Source: Acutalibacter sp. (GTDB lineage: Bacteria; Bacillota; Clostridia; Oscillospirales; Acutalibacteraceae). Taken from it: a stretch of DNA of 9,755 nt. A model generated the notes under the pieces. It saw nothing but the letters and a program-made list of their open reading frames with translations, searched no databases and was not told the DNA's origin. Of this stretch, positions 1-6,007 are shown piece after piece. The stretch's first letter is position 1. Every line of letters starts with the position of its first letter. The stretch is from contig JAAWSH010000040.1 of NCBI GenBank assembly GCA_022801475.1, forward strand, positions 1-9,755, given 5' to 3'. Both the position numbers and the translations under genes were made by a program.

Positions 1-313
1 GGACGCAGTACATCTCGCACTGGGTCTCCTGGGGGCACACCCGGCCGCAGACGGCGGGCAGGGCGGAGGTGTTGGAAATCACCTGGTACGCTGCCTCAAA
101 GCCTCCTTCCGCCATTTGCGCGATAAACTCCGGAATGACTATGTTCACCGGGCAGCCCGCCACGCAAGGCCGGTTTTTGCAGTTCAGGCAGCGCTTGGCT
201 TCATCCACGGCCTGTTCCTCGGTATAGCCCAGGGCCACCTCCTCAAAATTCTTGTTGCGGACATGGGGCTCCTGAACGGGCATCTCGTTTTTCTTCAGCG
301 ACATATTAGGCAT
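1..313 (-). CDS. nfnB: NfnB/SudA-type (GltA-like) oxidoreductase large subunit, N-terminal part
   Basis: Only the first 104 residues are in the window; the gene runs off the left edge. The visible part is the N-terminal iron-sulfur domain shared by the glutamate synthase small subunit and NfnB/SudA. It has one cysteine set at C42, C45, C50 and C54 (CxxCxxxxCxxxCP) and a second at C89, C93, C99 and C103, which in this family bind [4Fe-4S] clusters. The flavin and NADPH domains would follow outside the window. The chosen ATG overlaps the end of the upstream subunit gene by 8 bases and has a G-rich ribosome site (AAAGGGGGCGG) just before it; an in-frame ATG three codons later is possible. Beside an FAD/[2Fe-2S] subunit, the best reading is NADH-dependent ferredoxin:NADP+ oxidoreductase (electron bifurcation). 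A role as sulfide dehydrogenase or annotation as 'NADPH-dependent glutamate synthase' cannot be excluded. Confidence 0.85.
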   Translation of the reverse strand, partial: MPNMSLKKNEMPVQEPHVRNKNFEEVALGYTEEQAVDEAKRCLNCKNRPCVAGCPVNIVIPEFIAQMAEGGFEAAYQVISNTSALPAVCGRVCPQETQCEMYCV

Positions 314-1169
314 TTTCCGCCGCCCCCTTTCTAAACAGATTGCAGGTCTCCTCATGGGCATGGCGCTCAAAGTCTCTGTACATGGCGCCCCGGGCCATGG
401 CCTCGTCAAAGTCCACTTCATGGCCGTCAAAGTCCGGGCCGTCCACACAGGCAAACTTGGTCACCCGCTTGCCGTCCTGGATCAAGCTTAGCCGGCAGCC
501 GCCGCACATGCCCGTGCCGTCTATCATGATGGGGTTCATGCTGACCGTGGTGGGGATGTGGAACTCTTTGGTCAGCTGGCAGACGAACTTCATCATAATC
601 AGCGGGCCAATGGCAATCACCCGGTCATAGGTCTCGCCGCTTTCAATCAGGCCCCGCAGGGCGTCTGTGACCAGGCCCTTCTCCCCCCAAGAGCCGTCGT
701 CGCTCATTTTGCGGAATTTAGCGCTGGCGGCCGCGAATTCGTCCTCCAGGATCACCAAATCCTTATTGCGGAACCCCACAATAGAATGGACTTCACAGCC
801 CAGCTGATGCAGCTTTTTAGCCACTGGATACGCGATGGCGCAGCCCACGCCGCCGCCCACCACGGCCACCTTTTTCAGCCCCTGGGTATGGGTGGGCACC
901 CCCAGGGGGCCCACAAAGTCCTGGATAAACTCCCCCTCTTGCTTATGGTTCAGCTTCTGGGTGGTGGCCCCCACAATCTGGAAAATAATGGTAATGGTCC
1001 CAGCCTGCGGGTCAAAATCCGCCACGGTTAGGGGAATGCGCTCCCCCTGTTCGTCCACCCGCAGAATGATGAACTGCCCGGGCTGGGCCTTTTTCGCCAC
1101 AGCGGGGGCTTCCACCTTCATCAAGGTCACGGTGGGGTTCAGCTCCCGTTTTTCTACAATTCTGTACAA
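306..1169 (-). CDS. nfnA: NfnA/SudB-type FAD/NAD-binding [2Fe-2S] subunit
   Basis: This is a 287-residue cytosolic flavoprotein of the ferredoxin-NADP reductase fold, related to dihydroorotate dehydrogenase electron-transfer subunits. Numbered from the chosen start, it has an FAD-binding beta-barrel with RIPLT at 45-49, a nucleotide-binding glycine motif GGGVGCA at 105-111, and a C-terminal [2Fe-2S] region with D217, C222, C225 and C241 (DGTGMCGGC then FACVDGP). In NfnA this subunit takes electrons from NADH and passes them to the large subunit, whose gene follows with an 8-base overlap. The start is a judgement: TTG at 1169 gives the family-typical MYRIVEKREL and sits 4 bases after an extended SD match. 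A GTG at 1178 would add three residues, but there the same SD would overlap the start codon. Whether the pair bifurcates electrons in vivo is inference. Confidence 0.88.
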   Translation of the reverse strand: MYRIVEKRELNPTVTLMKVEAPAVAKKAQPGQFIILRVDEQGERIPLTVADFDPQAGTITIIFQIVGATTQKLNHKQEGEFIQDFVGPLGVPTHTQGLKKVAVVGGGVGCAIAYPVAKKLHQLGCEVHSIVGFRNKDLVILEDEFAAASAKFRKMSDDGSWGEKGLVTDALRGLIESGETYDRVIAIGPLIMMKFVCQLTKEFHIPTTVSMNPIMIDGTGMCGGCRLSLIQDGKRVTKFACVDGPDFDGHEVDFDEAMARGAMYRDFERHAHEETCNLFRKGAAENA

Positions 1170-1173
1170 CGTT

Positions 1174-1184
1174 ATCACAACCTT
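1174..1184 (-). promoter_or_regulatory. Extended Shine-Dalgarno deciding the nfnA start
   Basis: On the minus strand this reads AAGGTTGTGAT, matching 9 of 11 positions of the full anti-SD complement AAGGAGGTGAT. It lies 4 bases before TTG at 1169 but covers GTG at 1178, so it favours the TTG start. Confidence 0.5.
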
Positions 1185-1263
1185 TGTGTGTAAATTTCCC
1201 CAAAAAATGCTTGGCTTCTTAGCGTATGCCAGGCGTGTTTACTATAGGCACACGTTGATTTTT

Positions 1264-1292
1264 ATTATACCACTTTTGGCGCGAAAACGCAA
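1264..1292 (-). promoter_or_regulatory. Sigma-A promoter of the nfnAB unit
   Basis: On the minus strand, -35 TTGCGT (1292-1287), a 17-base spacer and -10 TATAAT (1269-1264), with a TGG just before the -10 giving an extended -10. Transcription would start near 1257, leaving a leader of roughly 85-90 bases before nfnA. The leader contains a CGTGT/ACACG inverted repeat about 1233-1255 that could be an operator; no regulator can be assigned. Confidence 0.8.
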
Positions 1293-1293
1293 C

Positions 1294-1375
1294 GGTGGAT
1301 GTTTGGGAGAAGTGGCCGAAGAGAAGGGTGAAACGGTCAGGTCTCCATGAGCGAACCGTAAAAGTTTCGTCCACC
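1294..1375. other. Possible structured RNA or DNA element (three-way-junction fold), intergenic
   Basis: This stretch lies between the sugar operon terminator and the nfnA promoter. It is closed by a 6-bp pairing, GGTGGA (1294-1299) with TCCACC (1370-1375). Inside are GGAGA (1306-1310) with TCTCC (1342-1346), enclosing TGGCC (1313-1317) with GGTCA (1335-1339), and a second arm CGAAC (1352-1356) with GTTTCG (1364-1369, one bulge). The plus strand has TTTT directly after the closing stem. No riboswitch, ribozyme or tRNA consensus that I know fits, and no clear promoter reads into it on either strand. The strand, and whether it is transcribed, are unknown; the pairings could be chance in GC-rich sequence. 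Confidence 0.3.
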
Positions 1376-1415
1376 TTTTCTGTATCCCTCTCCGGAGCCC
1401 TACCGGTCGTCCCCG

Positions 1416-1446
1416 CAAAAAGCGCCGCCAGCTTTTTGGCAGCGCT
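1416..1446 (-). terminator. Intrinsic terminator of the sugar operon (probably bidirectional)
   Basis: A 9-bp stem, AGCGCTGCC with GGCGGCGCT on the minus strand (one G-U pair), encloses an 8-base loop and is followed by TTTTT. It begins 20 bases after the isomerase stop codon. On the plus strand the same stem is followed by seven T (1446-1452), so it could stop transcription in both directions. Confidence 0.85.
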
Positions 1447-1465
1447 TTTTTTACTCGATTTTATT

Positions 1466-2845
1466 TTACAGGCTGTAGATTCCCTGCTGGTCCGCGTCGT
1501 CGAAAATCAGCCCCAGGTACCGGGCGGCCTCCCGCAGCACGGGCTTATAGCTGCCGTACACCCCGCCCACATGGTGGATGTAGGGTCCAAACATCAGCTT
1601 TTCTTCCCAGCGCTTCCAGTTGTCCGCCTCCAGCCACACATAGGTGCCCGTGGTCTCGGGGCCGTCCACGGCCCGGCCCTCTCCGCCAAAGAGATAGTAC
1701 TGGCCCTCGGCCTCGTCAAAGCGGCACACCGTAATGCCGCCATTGCGCATCTTAAAGCGCTCCTGGCCTTCCACCAGGCCCGCCGGGCAGGCGGCGTCCT
1801 TCAGGGAGTAGGGGAAGGGCCCGCAGTGCCACAGCAGCTCGGCGTTGTCGTTTTCCGGGTGGCGGATGGTCAGGTCCGCCAGGAACACGGCTTCCTCGCC
1901 CAGGGCGGCGGCTTGCAGCATGGCCATGGTCACCGCGCCGTTTACGTCTGTCTCGCAGGAGAGGGGCAGGCCCGCGTCGGCCATCTCGCCCAGCACGGCG
2001 CACACCGGCGCGCCCATCAGCTGGGCGGCGCTCCAGCACTCCATGGCCCCGGCAGAGCAGCGGTTCTCCTCCATCAGCTGCTGCACCGCTAGCTTTACGG
2101 CAGCAATGCGCTCCACCTTTTCCGGCGCGGTGCGGCCCGTATCAAAGCGCCCGGCAAAGTCCGCGAAATATTCCTGATGTCTCTTTTCACGGATGATTTG
2201 GTCCGCCAGGCTCCCCACTGCCACGGGCGAAATGGGCACCACCGTGGCCCCCAGCTTGGCGGCCAGGGCACCCTCGTTGTCCATCACGCTCATAAAGGGC
2301 TGGGGCCGGGCCCCAAACTTGGCAATGCGCATGCCCTTCACAGCCTTTATCACCGCCACGGTGCGGATGAAGTTCTCGAAGCCCTGGCGGAAATCTTCGC
2401 TTTCGGTCTCGCAGTTCCAAATGTAGCTGTAGGTCACCCCAAAGCGCCGCAGCACCTTGGTGCAGGCAAACATACCGCACTGGGTGTCCCGGCCCCGGCC
2501 CTGGTCGGTGTTGGGGCGCTCGTCCCGGGGCCCCCACATCAGGGTGGGCACCTTCAGGGCAGCGGCCACCCCGGCGGTGCACTGCTCCTCGCCGAAATCG
2601 CAGTGGGGAGTGAACAGGGCGTCAATCCGGGCGTCCCGGAACTTCTCCACCACGGCGGAAATTTTATCGGTCTGAAAAAGAATGCCGTTTTCGCACAAGT
2701 CGTCAATATCCACAATCTTTACCACGTCGGACTTTATGCCCCGGATGACGGCCATAAACTTGTCCTTTTGGCGCTTGGCCTCTTCCATGCTGAGGAAGCC
2801 CCGCTTGGTGGGGGCTACGCCCAGGATGATGCTGGGTTTTTTCAT
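1466..2845 (-). CDS. L-fucose/L-arabinose isomerase-family protein (sugar isomerase)
   Basis: This 459-residue protein belongs to the FucI/AraA-like ketol-isomerase superfamily, whose members interconvert aldoses and ketoses with a divalent metal. It is shorter than classical FucI (about 590 residues) and fits the compact COG2407-type branch. Likely metal and catalytic residues are E269 in AMECW, E298 and D300 in CETD, H340 in WHCG, and the H424-H425 pair in the C-terminal region; these are assigned by motif resemblance. The N-terminal half is a nucleotide-fold-like domain with a conserved-looking stretch at about 103-125. The start at 2845 is chosen because AAGGAG at 2860-2855 lies 9 bases upstream; the in-frame ATG at 2863 lies 5' of that site and would be left without one. 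It is the last gene of the aldolase-kinase-isomerase operon, separated from the kinase by a structured 146-nt element. The substrate is unknown. Confidence 0.85.
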   Translation of the reverse strand: MKKPSIILGVAPTKRGFLSMEEAKRQKDKFMAVIRGIKSDVVKIVDIDDLCENGILFQTDKISAVVEKFRDARIDALFTPHCDFGEEQCTAGVAAALKVPTLMWGPRDERPNTDQGRGRDTQCGMFACTKVLRRFGVTYSYIWNCETESEDFRQGFENFIRTVAVIKAVKGMRIAKFGARPQPFMSVMDNEGALAAKLGATVVPISPVAVGSLADQIIREKRHQEYFADFAGRFDTGRTAPEKVERIAAVKLAVQQLMEENRCSAGAMECWSAAQLMGAPVCAVLGEMADAGLPLSCETDVNGAVTMAMLQAAALGEEAVFLADLTIRHPENDNAELLWHCGPFPYSLKDAACPAGLVEGQERFKMRNGGITVCRFDEAEGQYYLFGGEGRAVDGPETTGTYVWLEADNWKRWEEKLMFGPYIHHVGGVYGSYKPVLREAARYLGLIFDDADQQGIYSL

Positions 2846-2879
2846 AGGTGGTTGCTCCTTCATTTATATAATTTGGGCT

Positions 2880-3025
2880 GGGCAAGACCGCCAGGCGCTG
2901 CCCCGCGCCCCGCCAGGGGGATAGGTCTCCCTGGACTCCCTTCTCACTGGCGTCCCAGGAACACCCGCCAGGCTTTTAAACACACCATTCACTGGTGGCG
3001 GGGACTCCGCCCCATGGTCTTGCCC
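2880..3025. repeat. 146-nt multi-hairpin element with 10-bp terminal inverted repeats
   Basis: The element is bounded by perfect 10-bp inverted repeats, GGGCAAGACC (2880-2889) and GGTCTTGCCC (3016-3025). Its right end directly abuts the kinase stop codon (3026-3028). Inside are five short stem-loops: 2894-2898/2905-2909, 2913-2918/2929-2934, 2947-2952/2966-2971, 2983-2987/2993-2997 and 2997-3001/3007-3011 (the last two share base 2997). This organisation looks like a non-autonomous intergenic repeat (MITE- or REP-like) or a folded intercistronic RNA. It carries no reading frame. It sits between co-directional genes of one operon, so it would be transcribed and could affect mRNA stability or the isomerase-to-kinase ratio. 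A copy number above one cannot be tested within this window. Confidence 0.55.
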
Positions 3026-3988
3026 TTAGAGCTGTAGGCCCGCCGCGTAGAAGGCGGCGCGCCGGTCGATTTCGGTATAGTCGATCTCCCCGGTTTGCAG
3101 CAGCTTTTGGGCAGTGTCCCAGTCCGGCACCCCGGCCCGGCCCCCCATTCTTGTGCACTTAATGCACGCGGCCGCTGTGGCCACCCGGGCGCACTCCACC
3201 GGGGCCAGCCCCCGCACCGCGGCCGCCAGGTACGCCCCGTGGAACACGTCCCCGGCCCCGGTGGTATCCATCACCGGCACCTGGTACGCCGGCACCTGGA
3301 AAAACCCGGTCTCCTGGCTATAGCCCACGGCTCCCTTGGGCCCCAGGGTAAAAACAGCCGCCTCTGGACCCTTGGCACAGATCTCCTTGCAGTTGGCCTG
3401 GTAGTTTTTATCGTGGAACAGCACGTCATAGAAGAACTCGGACCCAATGAACACGTCAATCTGGCCGATCTGCTCCATGAGCTCCGAAGAGTAAGAGTCC
3501 GCGTCCACCATGACCTTGGCCCCCGCCGCTTTCGCCTGGCGCACCCCGGCCATAGCCACCTCGGTTACGTGGGAGATAAAGAACCACCGGCAGTCTGCCA
3601 AAACAGCCTGGTCCAGCTCCGCGGGCTCCAAAGGGGCGGCGCTGCCGTGGCGGTAGACAATACTGCGGCCCTGGGTCTCCCGGTCGCTGATGACAATGGA
3701 CAGGGAGGTGGTCTCCCCCTCCCGGGTGTACAGGCCGGCGGTGTCTACCCCATGGCGCTGGAAGTCCTTCTCCACAAAACGCCCGTAGTCGTCGCTGCCC
3801 ACAGACCCCAGAATGGCGCACCGGGCCCCCAGCCGGGCCGCCGCCGTCAGGCCAGAGGCCACCTTGCCGCCTCCCTGCCAGCTTAGAGCGTTTACCCCTG
3901 TGCCGCCGTTGGGCTTTGGGAACACGTCCACGTTGACCAGCAGGTCCACGCAGGGCATATCATAGCCCGCAATATCGTATTTTTTCAA
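3026..3988 (-). CDS. PfkB/ribokinase-family carbohydrate kinase
   Basis: This 320-residue kinase transfers phosphate from ATP to a sugar hydroxyl. The clearest signature is the second PfkB motif DTTGAGDVFHGAY at 241-253, with catalytic base D247 and the GAGD anion hole. The first signature region is the glycine-rich GGGKVASG at 39-46, followed by ARLG and a GSVGSDDYG segment at 61-69. The length is normal for the family. The start is TTG at 3988: it gives MKKYDIAGYD, the usual beta-strand beginning, and a strong AGGAGGGG site lies 8 bases before it. The gene follows the aldolase after 14 bases and precedes the isomerase, so its substrate is probably the ketose made by the isomerase and its product the substrate of the aldolase. 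A fructokinase, tagatose-6-P kinase, IolC-like or other role cannot be decided from sequence. Confidence 0.88.
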   Translation of the reverse strand: MKKYDIAGYDMPCVDLLVNVDVFPKPNGGTGVNALSWQGGGKVASGLTAAARLGARCAILGSVGSDDYGRFVEKDFQRHGVDTAGLYTREGETTSLSIVISDRETQGRSIVYRHGSAAPLEPAELDQAVLADCRWFFISHVTEVAMAGVRQAKAAGAKVMVDADSYSSELMEQIGQIDVFIGSEFFYDVLFHDKNYQANCKEICAKGPEAAVFTLGPKGAVGYSQETGFFQVPAYQVPVMDTTGAGDVFHGAYLAAAVRGLAPVECARVATAAACIKCTRMGGRAGVPDWDTAQKLLQTGEIDYTEIDRRAAFYAAGLQL

Positions 3989-4002
3989 AGTCGAAGCCCC
4001 TC

Positions 4003-4854
4003 CTACAGCGTGACCCCGTCCGGGTTCAGCAGGCGCATTTTGCCCCGGACAAAGTCAATGGCCCCCTGGGCGGCGTCCATCATCAGCCCGGGGAAGCCGC
4101 CCTTCTGGGCTTTCTCCACACTGGCGGCAATGCTGGCCCCGCAGGCCCGGAAGTATTCGGTGGCAATGTTAAACTTGCTCATGCCCAGGCGCACGCTCTC
4201 TTGCAGCTGCTCGTGGGGAATATCCGAGCAGCCGTGCAGCACCAGGGGCACGGGCAGGGCCTTGCGCAGGGCCGCAATGCGGGCAAAGTCCAGGTTGGGC
4301 TTTTGCACATACTCGCCATGGGCATTGCCCACAGCCACTGCCAGGGACCCGCAGCCAGTGCGCTGCACAAACTCCACGGCCTGGTCCACGTTGGTGTAGT
4401 GGTCGGCGTTGACAATGTCGTCCAGCCGTGCGCCGGAGCCCACGTGGCCCAGCTCGGCCTCCACGTCGATGCCGAACACAGCGGCGGTGCGCACCACGGC
4501 GGCGGTAACCGCCACGTTCTCCTCATACGGCAGAGCGGAGCCGTCCACCATCACAGAGGGGAACCCGGCCTTAATGCCCCCCACGGCAATCTCGTAGCTG
4601 GCGGAGTGGTCCAGGTGCACGGCAATGGGCACAGGGGACTCTTCCGCGAAGGCCCGGGCAATAGACGCCACATGCCGCAGCTCTATGTAGTCGGAAAAGC
4701 CGGGATACAGCTGAATAATCACCGGCATGTTCTCTTGGCCGGCCGCCTGGGCCACCCATTTAACCGTCTCATAATTGAACACGTTCACAGCCGCCACACC
4801 GTAATGGTTCTCTGTGGCATGGGCCAGCAGGTCCTTCACCTTTACCAATGGCAT
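4003..4854 (-). CDS. Class II (zinc) ketose-bisphosphate aldolase family protein
   Basis: This 283-residue TIM-barrel aldolase is of the FbaA/GatY/KbaY/IolJ family, which cleaves ketose phosphates to dihydroxyacetone phosphate and an aldehyde. Visible residues are catalytic D82 and zinc ligand H83 in VHLDHSAS, E134 in the AELG motif, zinc ligands H179 (VGNAHGEY) and H207 (VLHGCSD), and the C-terminal NIAT (229-232) phosphate-binding segment. Spacing and length agree with GatY-type enzymes. An oddity is that the usual HGGSG loop after the third zinc histidine reads HGCSD (207-211), which may alter phosphate or substrate contacts. An AGGAGG site lies 9 bases before the ATG, and a strong promoter lies upstream. 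As first gene of the operon with a PfkB kinase and a fucose isomerase-like enzyme, it probably acts in catabolism of an unidentified sugar rather than as the housekeeping glycolytic enzyme. Confidence 0.88.
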   Translation of the reverse strand: MPLVKVKDLLAHATENHYGVAAVNVFNYETVKWVAQAAGQENMPVIIQLYPGFSDYIELRHVASIARAFAEESPVPIAVHLDHSASYEIAVGGIKAGFPSVMVDGSALPYEENVAVTAAVVRTAAVFGIDVEAELGHVGSGARLDDIVNADHYTNVDQAVEFVQRTGCGSLAVAVGNAHGEYVQKPNLDFARIAALRKALPVPLVLHGCSDIPHEQLQESVRLGMSKFNIATEYFRACGASIAASVEKAQKGGFPGLMMDAAQGAIDFVRGKMRLLNPDGVTL

Positions 4855-4903
4855 TTTGCGAATCCTCCTATGATTTCAAACAAAATAATAGAATAATTTT
4901 TCA

Positions 4904-4915
4904 CCGGGTTCCCGG
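4904..4915. promoter_or_regulatory. Inverted repeat at the aldolase transcription start, possible operator
   Basis: CCGGG (4904-4908) and CCCGG (4911-4915) are separated by two bases and sit just downstream of the -10 box at 4927-4932. This places them at about +5 to +16 of the predicted transcript, a common position for a repressor site. It may equally be a small 5' hairpin. Confidence 0.3.
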
Positions 4916-4926
4916 CTATTTAGGAG

Positions 4927-4955
4927 ATTGTACCACACCTTTTTAAGAAGTGCAA
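4927..4955 (-). promoter_or_regulatory. Sigma-A promoter of the aldolase-kinase-isomerase operon
   Basis: On the minus strand, -35 TTGCAC (4955-4950), a spacer of exactly 17 bases and -10 TACAAT (4932-4927), preceded by TGG giving an extended -10. Transcription would start near 4920, about 65 bases before the aldolase ATG. Confidence 0.8.
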
Positions 4956-4977
4956 GCGGGTTTGGGGTTATTTTTCC

Positions 4978-5150
4978 AAATTTTACGCCGACTTATTGTA
5001 TAAGAGGTTTCTCTTTTCCCTGGCCAGCGGCCATTTTCCCCGCCCCCGGCGCCGCCCAATGGGTCCATCTTTTAGGCCGGCCATGTCTTTTCCCTTGATT
5101 TTGAGGAAAAAGTACTATATTCCGCAGTCCCTTTTTAGGAGGTCCTGATC
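4978..5150 (+). other. Divergent intergenic region upstream of the basic protein gene
   Basis: This is the plus-strand half of the 296-base gap between the sugar operon and the 5151 gene. It holds short inverted repeats: CTTAT/ATAAG around 4992-5004, AAGAG/CTCTT around 5003-5016 and TGGCC/GGCCA at 5021-5033. The best plus-strand promoter I can find is weak, TTGATT (5095-5100) and TATATT (5116-5121) with only 15 bases between. A strong AGGAGG (5137-5142) lies 8 bases before the ATG at 5151. I see no small gene or known RNA here. Confidence 0.35.
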
Positions 5151-5960
5151 ATGTCAACCGGCTCCATCAACGCCTACACCAAAAATTTAAAACTCCAAAT
5201 GCAGTGGGAGCTAAAGCAGCGCCAGGGGGACTTTTCCAGCCGCGAGACCCCCAGCCTGGACGGCTCCAGCCAGGAAGAGGACGAGGAGCAGAGCAAGCAG
5301 CGCCTGCGGGGCATTCAGCAAAAGGTTTTTGCTGGCCAAAAGCTTACCACCCAAGAGCGCCTCTATCTGCAAACCCAGGACCCCGATTCCTACGCCCAGC
5401 TGGAAGCCAACGAGCGGGAGCAGCGCATCTACCAGCAGCGGCTAAAAATGTGCCGTACCAAAGAGGAGGTCCAGCGGCTGAAGATGTGCTATGTGGGCTC
5501 TTCCCTTAGCCAAATACGGGCCATTGAGCGGGACGCCAGCCTAAGCAAGGAAGAAAAAATGAAGCGCATGGTGGGCCAACTGGAGCGCTGCGACCTGCTG
5601 AACAAGAGCACCAACGACTATTACCGCCGGGGCGAATACAACCAGCTGCCCAACCAGGCGGAGCAGGCCAAGGCCCGCAAGGAAGAGGCCCAGGCCAGGC
5701 GTTTGCCCCGCCGGAGCAAAAAGAAGTATAAGGTAAAGCGAAAAACCACCACTGTGGCCAGAGACCGGAACGGGAAAAAGAAAGTGGCGCGGGAGAAAAA
5801 GGAGCGGATCCGGCGGGAGGAAAAGAAGCCCATGTTTAAACCCGAGTCCCCCGAGCTGCGGAAATACCGCCGGGCCCGGGCCAAGGCCGCCTATGCCGCC
5901 GCTACGGCCACCGAGCCCGCCGCCCTTTTGCGCTGTCCCTGTATGGACCTAAAAATATAG
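5151..5960 (+). CDS. Uncharacterised highly basic, coiled-coil-like protein
   Basis: This 269-residue protein has no signal peptide, membrane segment or catalytic motif that I recognise. The N-terminal half (about 15-110) is rich in Q, E, K and R and likely helical. The centre contains a motif LTTQERLYLQTQDPDSYAQL (67-86) followed by CRTKEEVQRLKM. From memory this resembles an unnamed protein family found in Clostridia, but I cannot verify that. The region from about 175 to 245 is extremely basic (runs of RRSKKKYK and EKKERIRREEKK), suggesting binding to nucleic acid or another polyanion. The tail carries a CPC triplet near the end. A strong AGGAGG site supports the ATG. It is followed by cysK after 47 bases with no terminator between, so the two are probably co-transcribed, but no functional link is known. 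Confidence 0.75.
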   Translation: MSTGSINAYTKNLKLQMQWELKQRQGDFSSRETPSLDGSSQEEDEEQSKQRLRGIQQKVFAGQKLTTQERLYLQTQDPDSYAQLEANEREQRIYQQRLKMCRTKEEVQRLKMCYVGSSLSQIRAIERDASLSKEEKMKRMVGQLERCDLLNKSTNDYYRRGEYNQLPNQAEQAKARKEEAQARRLPRRSKKKYKVKRKTTTVARDRNGKKKVAREKKERIRREEKKPMFKPESPELRKYRRARAKAAYAAATATEPAALLRCPCMDLKI

Positions 5961-6007
5961 TTTCTCGGCCCCGGCTGGAAACCAAATGAATCCAAGGGGG
6001 AATTTAT

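Noticed and set aside
1306..1375. Serine-tRNA-like look of the stretch starting GGAGAAGTGGCCGAAG
   Set aside because: There is no GGTTCGA-type T-loop, no anticodon arm with proper spacing and no acceptor pairing from this start. The resemblance is superficial.
1752..2039. Many long open frames opposite or out of frame with the sugar, nfnA and cysK genes
   Set aside because: These are GC-rich shadows of well-supported genes. They have arginine-, proline- and glycine-rich compositions, no recognisable motifs and no ribosome sites.
2866..2876. TATATAA-like -10 box just before the isomerase gene
   Set aside because: No -35 hexamer lies at 16-18 bases upstream. The sequence there is the arm of the structured element, so a separate isomerase promoter is not supported.
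4992..5004. TATACAAT on the minus strand as a second sugar operon promoter
   Set aside because: The hexamer 17 bases upstream is CCAGGG, far from TTGACA, whereas the promoter at 4927-4955 is near perfect.
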